From contig PLES01000176.1 of NCBI GenBank assembly GCA_003137075.1, positions 1 to 51,113 of the forward strand: a stretch of DNA of 51,113 nt, written 5' to 3'. The translations under genes and the position numbers were made by a program. The notes beneath the pieces are model-generated. The model was not told the DNA's origin, ran no database searches, and was given only the letters and a program-made list of their open reading frames with translations. Shown piece after piece: positions 17,248 through 27,167 of the stretch; position 1 is the first letter of the stretch; every line of letters starts with the position of its first letter. The DNA is from Solirubrobacterales bacterium (GTDB taxonomy: Bacteria; Actinomycetota; Thermoleophilia; Solirubrobacterales; Solirubrobacteraceae).

Positions 17248-19617
17248 GTGACTGACCAGATCACAGCTCCAGCCGCGCTCGCGCCCTGGAACGACACCTC
17301 ACTCCCGGCGCAGAAGCGCATCGATGCGCTGATCGCCGCGATGAACCTGCGTGAGAAGCTCGCGCAGCTATACGGCGTCTGGGTGGGCGCTTCGCCGGTC
17401 GGCGGCGATGTCGCCCCCTTCCAGCACGAGCTCACCGATGGCGTCGATCTCGACGCGCTGCTGCCCGATGGCCTCGGTCAGCTGACCCGGCCGTTCGGCT
17501 CCGGTCCGGTCGATCCGGCCGTTGGCGTGGTCTCGCTCGTGCGCAGCCAGAAGCGGATCGTTGCGGCGGGCCGCCACGGGATCCCGGCGCTGGCGCACGA
17601 AGAGTGCCTCGCCGGTTTCACCGCCTGGGGCGCGACCGCTTACCCGGTGCCGCTCGCCTGGGGAGCCAGCTTCGACCCCGAACTGGTGCAGGAGATGGCC
17701 GCCCACATCGGGCGCAGCATGCGCTCGGTCGGTGTCCACCAGGGCCTTTCACCGGTGCTCGACGTGGCCCGCGACCTGCGCTGGGGGCGCGTCGAGGAGA
17801 CGATCGGTGAGGACCCCTACCTGGTTGGCGTGATCGCATCGGCGTACATCCGTGGGCTCGAGGGCACGGGCATCATCGCCACGCTCAAGCACTTCATCGG
17901 TTACTCGGCCTCCAAGGCCGGGCGCAACCTCGCGCCGGTGTCGATGGGGCCGCGCGAGTTCGCGGACGTGATGGCGGTTCCGTTTGAGATCGCGGTCCGC
18001 GAGTCCGGTGTGCGCAGCGTGATGCACGCATACGTCGACGTCGACGGCGTGCCCGCCGCCGCGAACCACGAGCTCCTGACGGGTCTGTTGCGCGATACCT
18101 GGGGCTTCGACGGAACCGTTGTCGCCGACTACTTCGGCGTGACCTTCCTGAAGACCCTGCACCACGTGGCCGGGACCGACGGTGAGGCCGCTGTGGCGGC
18201 ACTCAGCGCCGGGGTCGACGTCGAGCTGCCGACGGTCAGCGCCTACCGCGATCCGCTGTTTGCGGAGGTCGAGGCCGGCCGGATTCCGATCGAAGTCGTC
18301 GACACGGCGCTGCGTCGCGTGCTCAAGCAGAAGCTCGAGCTCGGACTGCTCGATTCGAACTGGACGCCGCTGCCCGAAGGCTGGTCGGAAGCCGACCTTG
18401 AGGACGTCGAGGCTGTGCGCGGGCGGATCACGCTCGACACCGAGGCCGACCGCGCGCTCGCCCGGCGCGTCGCCGAGCAGTCGGTCGTGCTGCTGCACAA
18501 CGACGGCACGCTGCCGCTCGGCTCGCAGGCAGGCCGCAAGATCCTGGTGGTCGGGCCGACCGCAAACGACAGCTTCACGCTGCTCGGTTGCTACTCGTTC
18601 CCAGGCCACGTCGGTTCGATGCATCCCGAGGTTCCGATCGGGATCGAGATCCCGACTGTGCTCGAGGCGCTGCAGGTCGAGTTCACCGAGGCGCAGATCA
18701 CCTACGAGCAGGGCGTGAGCGTCGACGGCGAGGACACCAGCGGGATTGGGCTCGCTGTGAGGGCTGCCGCTGACCACGACGTTGTGATCGCCCTGCTCGG
18801 CGACCGCGCCGGCCTGTTCGGTCGCGGCACCTCCGGTGAGGGCTGCGATGCCGCCAACATGAAACTGCCGGGCCATCAGCAGGAGCTGCTCGAGCGGCTC
18901 TTGGACACCGGCACTCCGGTGATAGTCGGTCTGATCGAAGGCCGTCCCTACTCACTCGGGACCGCGCCCGAGCGGGCCGCGGCGATCGTCGCCTCGTTCT
19001 TCCCGGGCGAAGAGGGCGCCAGCGCGATCAGTGGCGTGCTCAGCGGCCGCGTCTCGCCGGCGGGGCGCCTCCCGGTCAGCGTCCCGGTGACTCCGGACAG
19101 CCAGCCGGCGACCTATCTCGGTGCCCCGCTCGCTCAGCAGAGCGGTACCAGCAACATCGATCCGACGGCTCGCTACGCCTTCGGGCATGGGCTCACCTAC
19201 ACGAAGTTCGAATGGGACGAGCTGGGCGGCGACGGCCAGCAGGTCCCCACCTCAGGCACGGCCTCGGTCAGCCTGCGTGTCACCAACAGCGGCGCTCGCG
19301 CCGGCGTGGAGGTGGTCCAGCTCTACCTGCACGACCCGGTCGCCTCGGTCGTGCGTCCGGTCAACAAACTGATCGGGTTTGCCCGCGTCCCGCTGGACGC
19401 GGGCGCGCAAGCGCGGGTGACGTTCGAAGTCCCCGCGGATCTGGCCTCATTCACGGGCCGTGACGGCACGCGAATCGTGGAGAGCGGCGAGCTCGAGTTG
19501 CGCTTCGGCGCCTCCAGCGCCGAGCTCCTGCTCAGCGCCACCGTCGAGCTCACGGGGGAGACGCGAGTCGTGGATCACACGCGCGCATTCCACTGTGATG
19601 TCAGTATTGACGCTTGA
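17248..19617 (+). CDS. Glycoside hydrolase family 3 (probable beta-xylosidase/beta-glucosidase)
   Basis: GH3 N- and C-domains: ATLKHFIGYSASKAGRNLAPV, GTVVADYFGV, SVVLLHNDGTLPL, FnIII-like C-terminus. Confidence 0.93.
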   Translation: MTDQITAPAALAPWNDTSLPAQKRIDALIAAMNLREKLAQLYGVWVGASPVGGDVAPFQHELTDGVDLDALLPDGLGQLTRPFGSGPVDPAVGVVSLVRSQKRIVAAGRHGIPALAHEECLAGFTAWGATAYPVPLAWGASFDPELVQEMAAHIGRSMRSVGVHQGLSPVLDVARDLRWGRVEETIGEDPYLVGVIASAYIRGLEGTGIIATLKHFIGYSASKAGRNLAPVSMGPREFADVMAVPFEIAVRESGVRSVMHAYVDVDGVPAAANHELLTGLLRDTWGFDGTVVADYFGVTFLKTLHHVAGTDGEAAVAALSAGVDVELPTVSAYRDPLFAEVEAGRIPIEVVDTALRRVLKQKLELGLLDSNWTPLPEGWSEADLEDVEAVRGRITLDTEADRALARRVAEQSVVLLHNDGTLPLGSQAGRKILVVGPTANDSFTLLGCYSFPGHVGSMHPEVPIGIEIPTVLEALQVEFTEAQITYEQGVSVDGEDTSGIGLAVRAAADHDVVIALLGDRAGLFGRGTSGEGCDAANMKLPGHQQELLERLLDTGTPVIVGLIEGRPYSLGTAPERAAAIVASFFPGEEGASAISGVLSGRVSPAGRLPVSVPVTPDSQPATYLGAPLAQQSGTSNIDPTARYAFGHGLTYTKFEWDELGGDGQQVPTSGTASVSLRVTNSGARAGVEVVQLYLHDPVASVVRPVNKLIGFARVPLDAGAQARVTFEVPADLASFTGRDGTRIVESGELELRFGASSAELLLSATVELTGETRVVDHTRAFHCDVSIDA

Positions 19618-19670
19618 CGGCTCAGCTAAATCGAAAACTGACGATCAAAGTTCAAGGAACGGCTTCTTAG

Positions 19671-20861
19671 ATGACCCCCACAGCTTCACGCGATGACAAG
19701 TTCTCTTTCGGTCTGTGGACCGTTGGCTATAACGGCACCGATCCGTTTGGCGGGCCGACGCGGCCACCGCTTGACGTCGTTCACGTTGTTGAGAAGCTTG
19801 CCGAGGTAGGCGCCTACGGTCTGACTTTCCACGACGACGACCTCTTCGCCTTCGGCTCGACCGACGCTGAGCGGCAGACGCAGATTGAGCGGCTCAAGGG
19901 CGCGCTGGCCGACACCGGCCTGATCATCCCGATGGTCACGACCAATCTCTTCTCGGCCCCGGTCTTCAAGGACGGCGGCTTCACCTCCAACGATCGCTCG
20001 GTCCGGCGCTTTGCGCTGCGCAAGGTATTGCGCCAGGTCGACCTCGCCGCCGAGCTCGGCGCCAAGACGTTTGTGATGTGGGGCGGGCGTGAGGGCGCTG
20101 AGTACGACACCAGCAAGGACATCCGCGCCGCGCTGCAGCGCTACCGCGAAGCCGTGAACCTTCTGGCGCAGTACGTAACCGACAAGAAGTACGACATCAA
20201 GTTCGCGATCGAGCCGAAGCCGAACGAGCCGCGCGGCGACATCATGCTGCCGACGGTCGGCCATGCGCTGGCGTTCATCACGACGCTCGAGCGTCCGGAG
20301 ATGTTCGGTCTGAACCCCGAGTTCGGCCATGAGCTGATGACCGGTTTGAACTTCGTCGCCGCGATCCAGCAGCTGCTCGAGGCCGGCAAGCTCTTCCACA
20401 TCGACCTCAACGGCCAGCGTGGGATGAAGTACGACCAGGACCTCGCGTTCGGCCACGCCGACCTGTACCAGTCGTTCGCGCTGGTCGACCTGATCGAGCA
20501 TGGTGGCCCCAACGGCGGCCGCTCCTACGACGGTCCGCGCCACTTCGACTACAAGCCGTCGCGCACCGAGGATGAGACCGGCGTCTGGGAGTCCGCGAAG
20601 GCGAACATCACCAACTACCTGTTGCTGAAGGAGCGCTCGGCGGCGTTCCGCGCCGACCCTGAGGTTCAGGAGGCGCTCGCCGCCGCCAAGGTCGCCGAAC
20701 TCTCGGAGCCGACGCTCAACCCGGGCGAGGGCTACGAGCAGCTTCTGGCTGACCGCACCGCCTGGGAGGACTTCGACGCGAAGTCCTACTTCGGCGCCAA
20801 GGGCTACGGCTTCGTACGCCTGCAGCAGCTCGCCACCGAGCACCTGCTCGGGGCACGCTGA
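19671..20861 (+). CDS. xylA: Xylose isomerase
   Basis: [25 protein letters not shown]...[17 protein letters not shown]...[16 protein letters not shown]...[19 protein letters not shown]. Confidence 0.97.
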   Translation: MTPTASRDDKFSFGLWTVGYNGTDPFGGPTRPPLDVVHVVEKLAEVGAYGLTFHDDDLFAFGSTDAERQTQIERLKGALADTGLIIPMVTTNLFSAPVFKDGGFTSNDRSVRRFALRKVLRQVDLAAELGAKTFVMWGGREGAEYDTSKDIRAALQRYREAVNLLAQYVTDKKYDIKFAIEPKPNEPRGDIMLPTVGHALAFITTLERPEMFGLNPEFGHELMTGLNFVAAIQQLLEAGKLFHIDLNGQRGMKYDQDLAFGHADLYQSFALVDLIEHGGPNGGRSYDGPRHFDYKPSRTEDETGVWESAKANITNYLLLKERSAAFRADPEVQEALAAAKVAELSEPTLNPGEGYEQLLADRTAWEDFDAKSYFGAKGYGFVRLQQLATEHLLGAR

Positions 20862-20881
20862 CCGCGGCCGGGGCTGAGGCG

Positions 20882-22312
20882 ATGACGTTGGTAGCGGGCG
20901 TCGACTCGTCGACGCAGAGCTGCAAGGTTGTGATCCGTGAGCTGGAGTCGGGCGTTCTCGTCCGCTCCGGTCGCGCGTCGCATCCTGATGGCACGGAGGT
21001 TGATCCCGCGGCCTGGTGGGTAGCTCTCAAGCAGGCGATCGAGGCCGCCGGCGGGCTCGCTGACGTCGCCGCGATCTCAATCGCCGGTCAGCAGCACGGG
21101 ATGGTGGTGCTTGACAGTGAGGGCCGCGTGATCCGCCCGGCCCTGTTGTGGAACGACACTCGCAGCGCCGGTGCGGCCACCGACCTGATTGCCGAGATCG
21201 GCGCCGGCGAGTTCGCGCGGCGTACCGGATCGGTGCCGGTCGCCTCGTTCACGCTCACCAAGCTGCGCTGGCTGCGTGACAACGAGCCGGCCAACGCCGC
21301 CCGTGTCGCCGCGGTGGCGCTGCCGCACGACTGGCTCACCTGGCGCCTGCTGGGCTATGGCCCTGCCGACGAGTCGCCGCTCGGCCCCGAGCTTGATGCA
21401 CTGATCACGGATCGCTCGGACGCGTCCGGGACTTCCTACTTCTCCTCTGAGCGCGACGCCTACGACCTGGACCTCTTGCAGGCCGGGCTAGGGCGCCGCG
21501 ACGTGGTCCTGCCCAAGGTTCTAGGGCCGAGTGAGCGGGCCGGTGTCTGCGTTGAGTTGGCGGGCGTGATTCCAGCAGGCGTCGCGGTCGGCCCTGGTGC
21601 CGGTGACAACGCCGGAGCGGGTCTCGGTCTCGGCGCCTCGGCCGGCGACGTGATCGTCTCGATCGGCACCAGCGGCACGGTCTTCGCTGTCAGTGAGCGT
21701 CCGGCGCTCGACGAGACCGGCACCGTCGCCGGCTTCGCCGATGCCTCCGGGCACTACCTGCCGATCGTCGTGACGCTCAACGCCGCGCGGGTGCTGAGCT
21801 CGGTCGCGGGGCTGCTCGGCGTCGATCTCGACCTCTTCTCTGAGCTCGCGCTGGCGGCTGCCCCGGGTGCCGGGGGCGTCGTGCTGGTGCCCTACTTCGA
21901 GGGTGAGCGCACCCCGAACCTGCCTGAGGCGAAGGCCTCCATCCATGGGCTCACGATCGCATCCTCGACGCGCGAGAACATGGCGCGCGCTGCGGTCGAG
22001 GGCATGCTCGGTGGGCTTGGCGCCGGACTTGACGCGGTGCGCGGCGTCGGCGTTGACGCGCGACGGCTGCTGCTGATCGGCGGTGCGGCGCAGAGCAAGG
22101 CCGTGCAGCAGATCGCCGCTCAGGTCTTTGACGCGCCGGTCGTGATTCCCGCGCCGGGCGAGTATGTGGCCGACGGTGGCGCAGTCCAGGCGGCCTGGGT
22201 TTTGGCGGGTGAGCGGCCCAACTGGCCGCTTGAAGTTGTCGCCGAGCCAGAAGCGGATCACCAGCCGGTGATCCGTGAGCAGTACATGCGCTACGCGCAT
22301 TCCGTTAAATAG
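20882..22312 (+). CDS. xylB: Xylulokinase (FGGY)
   Basis: [16 protein letters not shown]...[14 protein letters not shown]...LLWNDTRS...[13 protein letters not shown]. Confidence 0.95.
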   Translation: MTLVAGVDSSTQSCKVVIRELESGVLVRSGRASHPDGTEVDPAAWWVALKQAIEAAGGLADVAAISIAGQQHGMVVLDSEGRVIRPALLWNDTRSAGAATDLIAEIGAGEFARRTGSVPVASFTLTKLRWLRDNEPANAARVAAVALPHDWLTWRLLGYGPADESPLGPELDALITDRSDASGTSYFSSERDAYDLDLLQAGLGRRDVVLPKVLGPSERAGVCVELAGVIPAGVAVGPGAGDNAGAGLGLGASAGDVIVSIGTSGTVFAVSERPALDETGTVAGFADASGHYLPIVVTLNAARVLSSVAGLLGVDLDLFSELALAAAPGAGGVVLVPYFEGERTPNLPEAKASIHGLTIASSTRENMARAAVEGMLGGLGAGLDAVRGVGVDARRLLLIGGAAQSKAVQQIAAQVFDAPVVIPAPGEYVADGGAVQAAWVLAGERPNWPLEVVAEPEADHQPVIREQYMRYAHSVK

Positions 22313-22368
22313 GTAATCCCATTCACTAAGGATCGTCCGGCACGTACCTGCCGGTGAGGGAGCAATAC

Positions 22369-23463
22369 ATGTCAACCGTCGTCTACGACAAAGCGACACG
22401 CACCTACCCGGGCGGAGATCGCCCCGCAGTAAACGAGTTGGATCTGGACATCGCCGACGGCGAGTTCCTGGTCCTGGTGGGGCCATCCGGCTGCGGCAAG
22501 TCAACCTCGTTGCGCATGCTCGCCGGGCTCGAAGAGATCACCTCCGGCAGCATCTCGATCGGCGAACGCGACGTCACCAACGTTGCCGCCAAGGACCGTG
22601 ACATCGCCATGGTCTTCCAGAACTACGCGCTCTATCCGCACATGACGGTCGCCGAGAACATGGGCTTCGCGCTCAAGATCGCCGGTGTCGACAAGGTCGA
22701 GCGCGAGCAGCGCGTGCGTGCGGCGGCCGGCATGCTCGGGATCGAGGAGTACCTCGATCGCAAGCCCAAGGCGCTCTCCGGTGGTCAGCGTCAGCGCGTC
22801 GCGATGGGACGCGCGATCGTGCGCAACCCCAAGGTCTTCCTGATGGACGAGCCGCTCTCCAACCTTGACGCGAAGTTGCGCGTTGAGGTCCGCAGCCAGA
22901 TCTCCTCGCTCGTGCGCCGGATCGGCGTGACCACCGTCTACGTCACCCACGACCAGACCGAGGCGCTGACGATGGGGGACCGGATCGCCGTGATGAAGGA
23001 CGGGGTGCTGCAGCAGATCGGCGCGCCTCGCGACCTCTACATGGCCCCGCAGAACCTGTTCGTCGCCGGCTTCATCGGCAGCCCTGCGATGAACCTGCTG
23101 CCGGCCACCGTGGTCGAGGGCGGCGTCCAGTTCGGCGCTTCGATCGCGCCGGTCGAGCGTGCCTCGCTGAACGGTGCCACCGGATCGATCACGGTTGGAG
23201 TTCGCCCGGAGGACGTGATCGTCGGTGAGGTCGCGGCCGACGCGACGACGATGACCGTCGACCTGGTTGAGGACCTCGGTGCCGACGGCTACCTGCACGG
23301 CCACATCGAGCTCGACGGCGAACGGCACAACACCGTGGCCCGCGTCTCCGGCGGTTCAGTCGCCGCGATCGGCGACCAGGTCTCGTTCCGCGCCAAGCCC
23401 TCCCGCGCGCACGTGTTCGACACGGCCAGCGGGGAGCGGCTGAACGCCGCAATCCCGGTCTAA
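22369..23463 (+). CDS. ABC sugar transporter ATP-binding protein (MalK/UgpC/MsmX type)
   Basis: [58 protein letters not shown] region; start at [16 protein letters not shown]. Confidence 0.95.
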   Translation: MSTVVYDKATRTYPGGDRPAVNELDLDIADGEFLVLVGPSGCGKSTSLRMLAGLEEITSGSISIGERDVTNVAAKDRDIAMVFQNYALYPHMTVAENMGFALKIAGVDKVEREQRVRAAAGMLGIEEYLDRKPKALSGGQRQRVAMGRAIVRNPKVFLMDEPLSNLDAKLRVEVRSQISSLVRRIGVTTVYVTHDQTEALTMGDRIAVMKDGVLQQIGAPRDLYMAPQNLFVAGFIGSPAMNLLPATVVEGGVQFGASIAPVERASLNGATGSITVGVRPEDVIVGEVAADATTMTVDLVEDLGADGYLHGHIELDGERHNTVARVSGGSVAAIGDQVSFRAKPSRAHVFDTASGERLNAAIPV

Positions 23464-23504
23464 GCAAGTCCGTTGCTCGCGCGCGGCGGCCTGTCCGTCG
23501 CGCG

Positions 23505-23632
23505 CGTCGGCGCGCTCAGCCACCACGCGGGCGCGCTCAGCGCCGCGCGCGGGCGCTCTCAGTCACTATGCGCGTCGGCGCCCTCAGCCCCACGCGCGCC
23601 TGCGCTCTCACCGCCCAGACACCCGCGCGAGC
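23505..23632. repeat. Degenerate tandem repeats, core GGCGC(N)CTCA(G/C), about 21-25-bp period
   Basis: CTCA(G/C) at 23515, 23536, 23558, 23583, 23607. Confidence 0.5.
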
Positions 23633-23763
23633 CTGAACAACTCCAACGCGATACACCCCGCCCCGGGAGGGGTTGGGATTTCACACGCATGGCAGGGCAA
23701 ACGCCAACGCGTCGCTCACGGCGGGGCCACGGGTAGGAGTTTTAGTGGTTGTTGCGGTCGCGC

Positions 23764-23815
23764 TGACATCATCGCGGCCTTGACATGACATCAGTGTGAT
23801 GTCATATTGATGTCA
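23764..23815. promoter_or_regulatory. Phased operator array overlapping the RHH-gene promoter
   Basis: TGACATCA at 23764 and 23786; TGATGTCA at 23797 and 23808 (starts 22, 11, 11 bp apart); -35 TTGACA 23780-23785, 17-bp spacer, -10-like CATATT 23803-23808. Confidence 0.85.
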
Positions 23816-24273
23816 TGCAAGTTGAAAGTTATGCCCAAGCGATCCGTGACGACCTCTCGCGGATCGCAGCTGTCGGCGATGAAACGACGGCGCGTGTCGG
23901 TGAGTTGCTCGCCGCCGCGCTCGACGCATCGCTCGGACGGCGGCTGCAGGAGGCGCTGACGGAGGCCGCCTTCGAGCTGTCGCAGCAGCTTCCGGATGGC
24001 CGCGTCGAAGTTCGCGTCTCAGGCGGCGATCCGGAGCTGGTCTACGTCGCCGGTGAGTCGCCATCGGTCGCCAGCGATGCGGGGGAAGAGGTGCTGAGCG
24101 CGCGGATCACGCTGCGCATCTCGGAGACGTTGAAGTCACGCGTAGAGGAAGCGGCCGCCGCCGGCGGTCTGTCGTTGAACAGCTGGATCGTGCGTGCGCT
24201 GGGCCGCTCGGTCGAAACCCGCTCGACCGGGACCCATGGCCGTCAGCGGCTGACCGGCCACGGTCAGGGCTGA
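23815..24273 (+). CDS. Ribbon-helix-helix/HicB-like DNA-binding protein
   Basis: C-terminal RITLRISETLKSRVEEAAAAGGLSLNSWIVRALGRSV. Confidence 0.8.
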   Translation: MQVESYAQAIRDDLSRIAAVGDETTARVGELLAAALDASLGRRLQEALTEAAFELSQQLPDGRVEVRVSGGDPELVYVAGESPSVASDAGEEVLSARITLRISETLKSRVEEAAAAGGLSLNSWIVRALGRSVETRSTGTHGRQRLTGHGQG

Positions 24274-24284
24274 AGGGAGCACTG

Positions 24285-25028
24285 ATGTCAGAACAGACGT
24301 TTTCCACTCCGGGGCCGGTGCGCCTCGAGATCAAGGTCGTAAACGGCGAGGTAAATGTCACGACCGTGGACGGAACCGAATCGAGCGTCGTCTTGCAGGG
24401 GTCCGCGAAGATCGTCGAGACGATGCGTGTCGAGCTGATCGGGGACCGCCTGATCGTCGAGGAGTCCAAGCGCAAGGGCGCGGTGTTGAACTTCGGCAGG
24501 TTCGGCGAGTCGATCGACGTGCGAATCCAGCTGCCGCGGCAAAGCAGCGTCGATCTTGCAACGGCCGCCAGCGACCTGCGGCTTGACGGCCAGTTCGGTG
24601 CGCTCAGCGTGAAGTCGGCCTCCGGCAATGTGCGCGCCGTTGGCGAGATCACCGGCAACGTCAGCTTCAACACCGCCAGCGGCAACGCGCGGCTCGCTCG
24701 CGTCGGCGGCAAGCTCAGCGGCAAGACCGTTTCTGGCAACGTCGACGCCGAAGCCGTCGAGGGGTCGGTGTCGGGCAGGTCGGTCTCCGGCGACTTCAAG
24801 ATCGGCCGCGTGCGTGAGGGCAAGGTGGACGTGCACAGCGTCTCCGGTGACGTCGTGATCGGCATCGCGCAGGGGACCAACATCGATGTTGACGCCGGTT
24901 CGGTCTCCGGTGAGCTCAACTCCGAGATCCCGCTCGGCTCCGACAAGCACGCTGCCGCAGACGGCCCGGCGCTCGCTATCCGGGTCCAGACTGTCAGCGG
25001 CGACGTGCTGGTTCGCCGCGCCGCCTGA
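24285..25028 (+). CDS. DUF4097-like beta-strand-repeat protein, no visible signal peptide
   Basis: Repeated SASGNV/TASGNARL/TVSGNVD/SVSGDF/SVSGDVVI/SVSGEL/TVSGDVLV pattern. Confidence 0.85.
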   Translation: MSEQTFSTPGPVRLEIKVVNGEVNVTTVDGTESSVVLQGSAKIVETMRVELIGDRLIVEESKRKGAVLNFGRFGESIDVRIQLPRQSSVDLATAASDLRLDGQFGALSVKSASGNVRAVGEITGNVSFNTASGNARLARVGGKLSGKTVSGNVDAEAVEGSVSGRSVSGDFKIGRVREGKVDVHSVSGDVVIGIAQGTNIDVDAGSVSGELNSEIPLGSDKHAAADGPALAIRVQTVSGDVLVRRAA

Positions 25029-25030
25029 CT

Positions 25031-25321
25031 TCAGTCGCGCTCGCCAGTCCAGCGCCGGAAGATCTCTGAGAACTCCTCGGCCATCTCAGGTGAGAGATCT
25101 TCCGGCGTCAGGCGCCCCGCCACGCGCAAGGTCTCACGCATCTGCGCCAGATATGCAGTGCAGTGGGGGCAGCCGGCCAGATGCTGTTCGAGCCGGCGCC
25201 TGTCATTGGCCGGGAGCGCGTCCTCCAGGTAGTCACTGATCAGCTCGACGACCTCCTGGCAGGCGAGTTCGGGTTGACGTTTACGGAACACGATGCTCAA
25301 CACCCCCGACCGTGTCTTCAA
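25031..25321 (-). CDS. Anti-sigma factor with zf-HC2-like zinc finger
   Basis: CQEVVELISDYLEDAL...RRLEQHLAGCPHCTAYL. Confidence 0.88.
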   Translation of the reverse strand: MKTRSGVLSIVFRKRQPELACQEVVELISDYLEDALPANDRRRLEQHLAGCPHCTAYLAQMRETLRVAGRLTPEDLSPEMAEEFSEIFRRWTGERD

Positions 25322-25937
25322 GCGCTTGACGGAGGCGGCTGCGACCGCGATGCAAGAGCACGCGCTCGTTGGCAGCGGTTAGATCCAAGACCTGGCAGAC
25401 CTCGTCGCTCTGGAGTCCGTCGACGTCGCGCAGCATCACGACGGCTCGCTGGCGTTCAGGCATCTGCTCGAGCGTCGAGCGAATCAGGCCGCCCAGCTGG
25501 GCGGCCCCAAGCCGGTCCTCGATGTCCTCGACCCACTGCTCCGGCGGAGCCGCCCAGGCGCCTGCGCTGTTGAAGCGCGAGGCGTCGACGGCGGGCTCGG
25601 TATCGGCGACCGGCACACTGCGCGCCTCACGCACGCCGGTGGTCCGTGCCCGGTTCACGAGGATCGCAAGCAGCCAGGTTCGCAGTGATGAGCGTCCTTC
25701 GAAGCGGTCGATCCCGCGCAAGGCGCCGACCCAGGTGTCCTGGACGATCTCTTCGGCCAACGCGTGGCTGTGCACAAATGTTTTGGCTAGACGCAGCATC
25801 GAATCGTGGTGACGGTTTACGAGTGTGATGAAAGCTTGCTCATCCCCGGACTGCAGGCGCTTCAGAAGTTGCAGGTCTTCATCCGCTCTCTGAGGGCGGT
25901 CTTGAGGCCTGCTTGGGCGCAACTTAATCCAGGACAT
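25281..25937 (-). CDS. ECF RNA polymerase sigma factor
   Basis: FITLVNRHHDSMLRLAKTFVHSHALAEEIVQDTWVGALRGIDRFEGRSSLRTWLLAILVNRA; sigma4 region; start taken at MSWIKLRP. Confidence 0.93.
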   Translation of the reverse strand: MSWIKLRPSRPQDRPQRADEDLQLLKRLQSGDEQAFITLVNRHHDSMLRLAKTFVHSHALAEEIVQDTWVGALRGIDRFEGRSSLRTWLLAILVNRARTTGVREARSVPVADTEPAVDASRFNSAGAWAAPPEQWVEDIEDRLGAAQLGGLIRSTLEQMPERQRAVVMLRDVDGLQSDEVCQVLDLTAANERVLLHRGRSRLRQALEDTVGGVEHRVP

Positions 25938-25954
25938 TTCTTGGGGTGAGCCTA

Positions 25955-25986
25955 GTGGGCGCGGCACCTGTCGGTGCCGCGCCCAC
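25955..25986 (-). terminator. Strong hairpin downstream of the beta-propeller gene
   Basis: GTGGGCGCGGCACC-TGTC-GGTGCCGCGCCCAC, perfect 14-bp stem. Confidence 0.75.
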
Positions 25987-26003
25987 AGACGGAGTCCCTT
26001 CGC

Positions 26004-27167
26004 TCAGGAGGTGGCGATCCCTTCGCCGCCGACCGCGTTCGGAACGGTCACCGAACCGACCTTGGTCAATGAGCCGTTCCCGCCGACCTGGAATTCATCG
26101 ACGATCCCGTTGAGGCCGGTCTGCACGTACAGGTACTGGCCGCCCTGGCTCACTGCCGCGTCGACAGTGCCGCCGTCGGTCGGGGTGGTGCCGGACAGGG
26201 TGAGCGCCCCGGACGGCGTATCGAGCACGCTGCTCTCGATGCCGCTGCCGGCGTTGCCCGCGAACAGCCACGGTCCGTCGGCCACGAGCCAGCAGGTAGC
26301 CAGCTCGCCGGTGCTGGCAGTTGAAAGTGGCGTCAGCGTGCCGGTCGCGCCGAGCGAGAAGCTACCGACCGCGTCGGTGCCTGCCTCGCCGACGGCAACC
26401 TGGTTGTTACCTTCGAACGCGAGTGCGAACGGAACGTCACCGGGCTCGCTGTTGACGTTGGGGGTCGCGGAGAGCTGACCAAATGGGTTCACGCCGAAGA
26501 CATCAATGTCGTTGGTGTTGGCCTTGGTCGTGACCAGCAGCTTGCTGCCGTTGGGAGTGAAGGCGATATCACCCGGCGTCATCACGAACTGTGTCGCGCC
26601 GCTCGCGGGGTTGAGGTTCAAGGACCGCTCGGAGCCCGGGATCGGCAGCAGATGATCGCCGACCAGGTAAAAGCCGTTGACGTTGCCGCCGTTGAGCGCG
26701 TTGAGCACGTAGACGAGGCCGTTATGCACCGCGACGCTGACCGGATAGGTTCCGCCGGAGCTGATCACCTGACGCAGGGAGAGGTGATCGCCGTTCACGG
26801 CGAAGACCGAGACCGTGTTGCTGCCGGCGTTGACCGCGAACAGCAGGTCGCTCTGGCTGTCATAGACGAGCGAGTTCTGAGAGGCGAGGTGGTCGACCAC
26901 CGATCCGTCAAGCACGCCGCCGAGTCCGCCGGTCGGGTACGTGCCCGCTGCGGCAAGCGTGCCGCCGGGTTCGCGGTCATAGACGGCGACCGCGTTGCCT
27001 GCGGTGTTGTCGGTTTGGACGAAGACCGCGCGAGAACCCCAGTCGAAGAAGCTGTGGTGGTGGTCGAAGTGGGGTAGCGCCGCGGCTGAGGCCGAGCCGG
27101 CGGCTACTGAGAAGGTGAGCGCGGCGGTGGCTACCGCGGCCGCTCCAAGCCTGTGACGAATGTGCAT
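26004..27167 (-). CDS. Secreted beta-propeller (lactonase/YVTN-like) protein
   Basis: Signal peptide MHIRHRLGAAAVATAALTFSVAAGSASA; repeats FAVNAGSNTVSVFAVNGDHLSLRQVISSGGTYPVSVAVHNGLVYVLN. Confidence 0.85.
   Translation of the reverse strand: MHIRHRLGAAAVATAALTFSVAAGSASAAALPHFDHHHSFFDWGSRAVFVQTDNTAGNAVAVYDREPGGTLAAAGTYPTGGLGGVLDGSVVDHLASQNSLVYDSQSDLLFAVNAGSNTVSVFAVNGDHLSLRQVISSGGTYPVSVAVHNGLVYVLNALNGGNVNGFYLVGDHLLPIPGSERSLNLNPASGATQFVMTPGDIAFTPNGSKLLVTTKANTNDIDVFGVNPFGQLSATPNVNSEPGDVPFALAFEGNNQVAVGEAGTDAVGSFSLGATGTLTPLSTASTGELATCWLVADGPWLFAGNAGSGIESSVLDTPSGALTLSGTTPTDGGTVDAAVSQGGQYLYVQTGLNGIVDEFQVGGNGSLTKVGSVTVPNAVGGEGIATS

Noticed and set aside
17749-23328. Long minus-strand ORFs (375 aa at 17749-18876, 385 aa at 19686-20843, 327 aa at 21521-22504, 275 aa at 22501-23328)
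   Set aside because: Antisense shadows of GH3, xylA, xylB and the ABC ATPase in high-GC DNA; low-complexity His/Arg/Asp-rich translations with no recognisable family motif.
23505-23632. Possible CRISPR array
   Set aside because: Repeats are short, degenerate and irregular with no conserved full-length repeat/spacer pattern and no cas genes in the window.
23473-23736. 87-aa plus-strand ORF over the CTCAG repeats
   Set aside because: Ala/Pro/Ser low-complexity translation that merely follows the tandem repeat; no SD or homologous motif.
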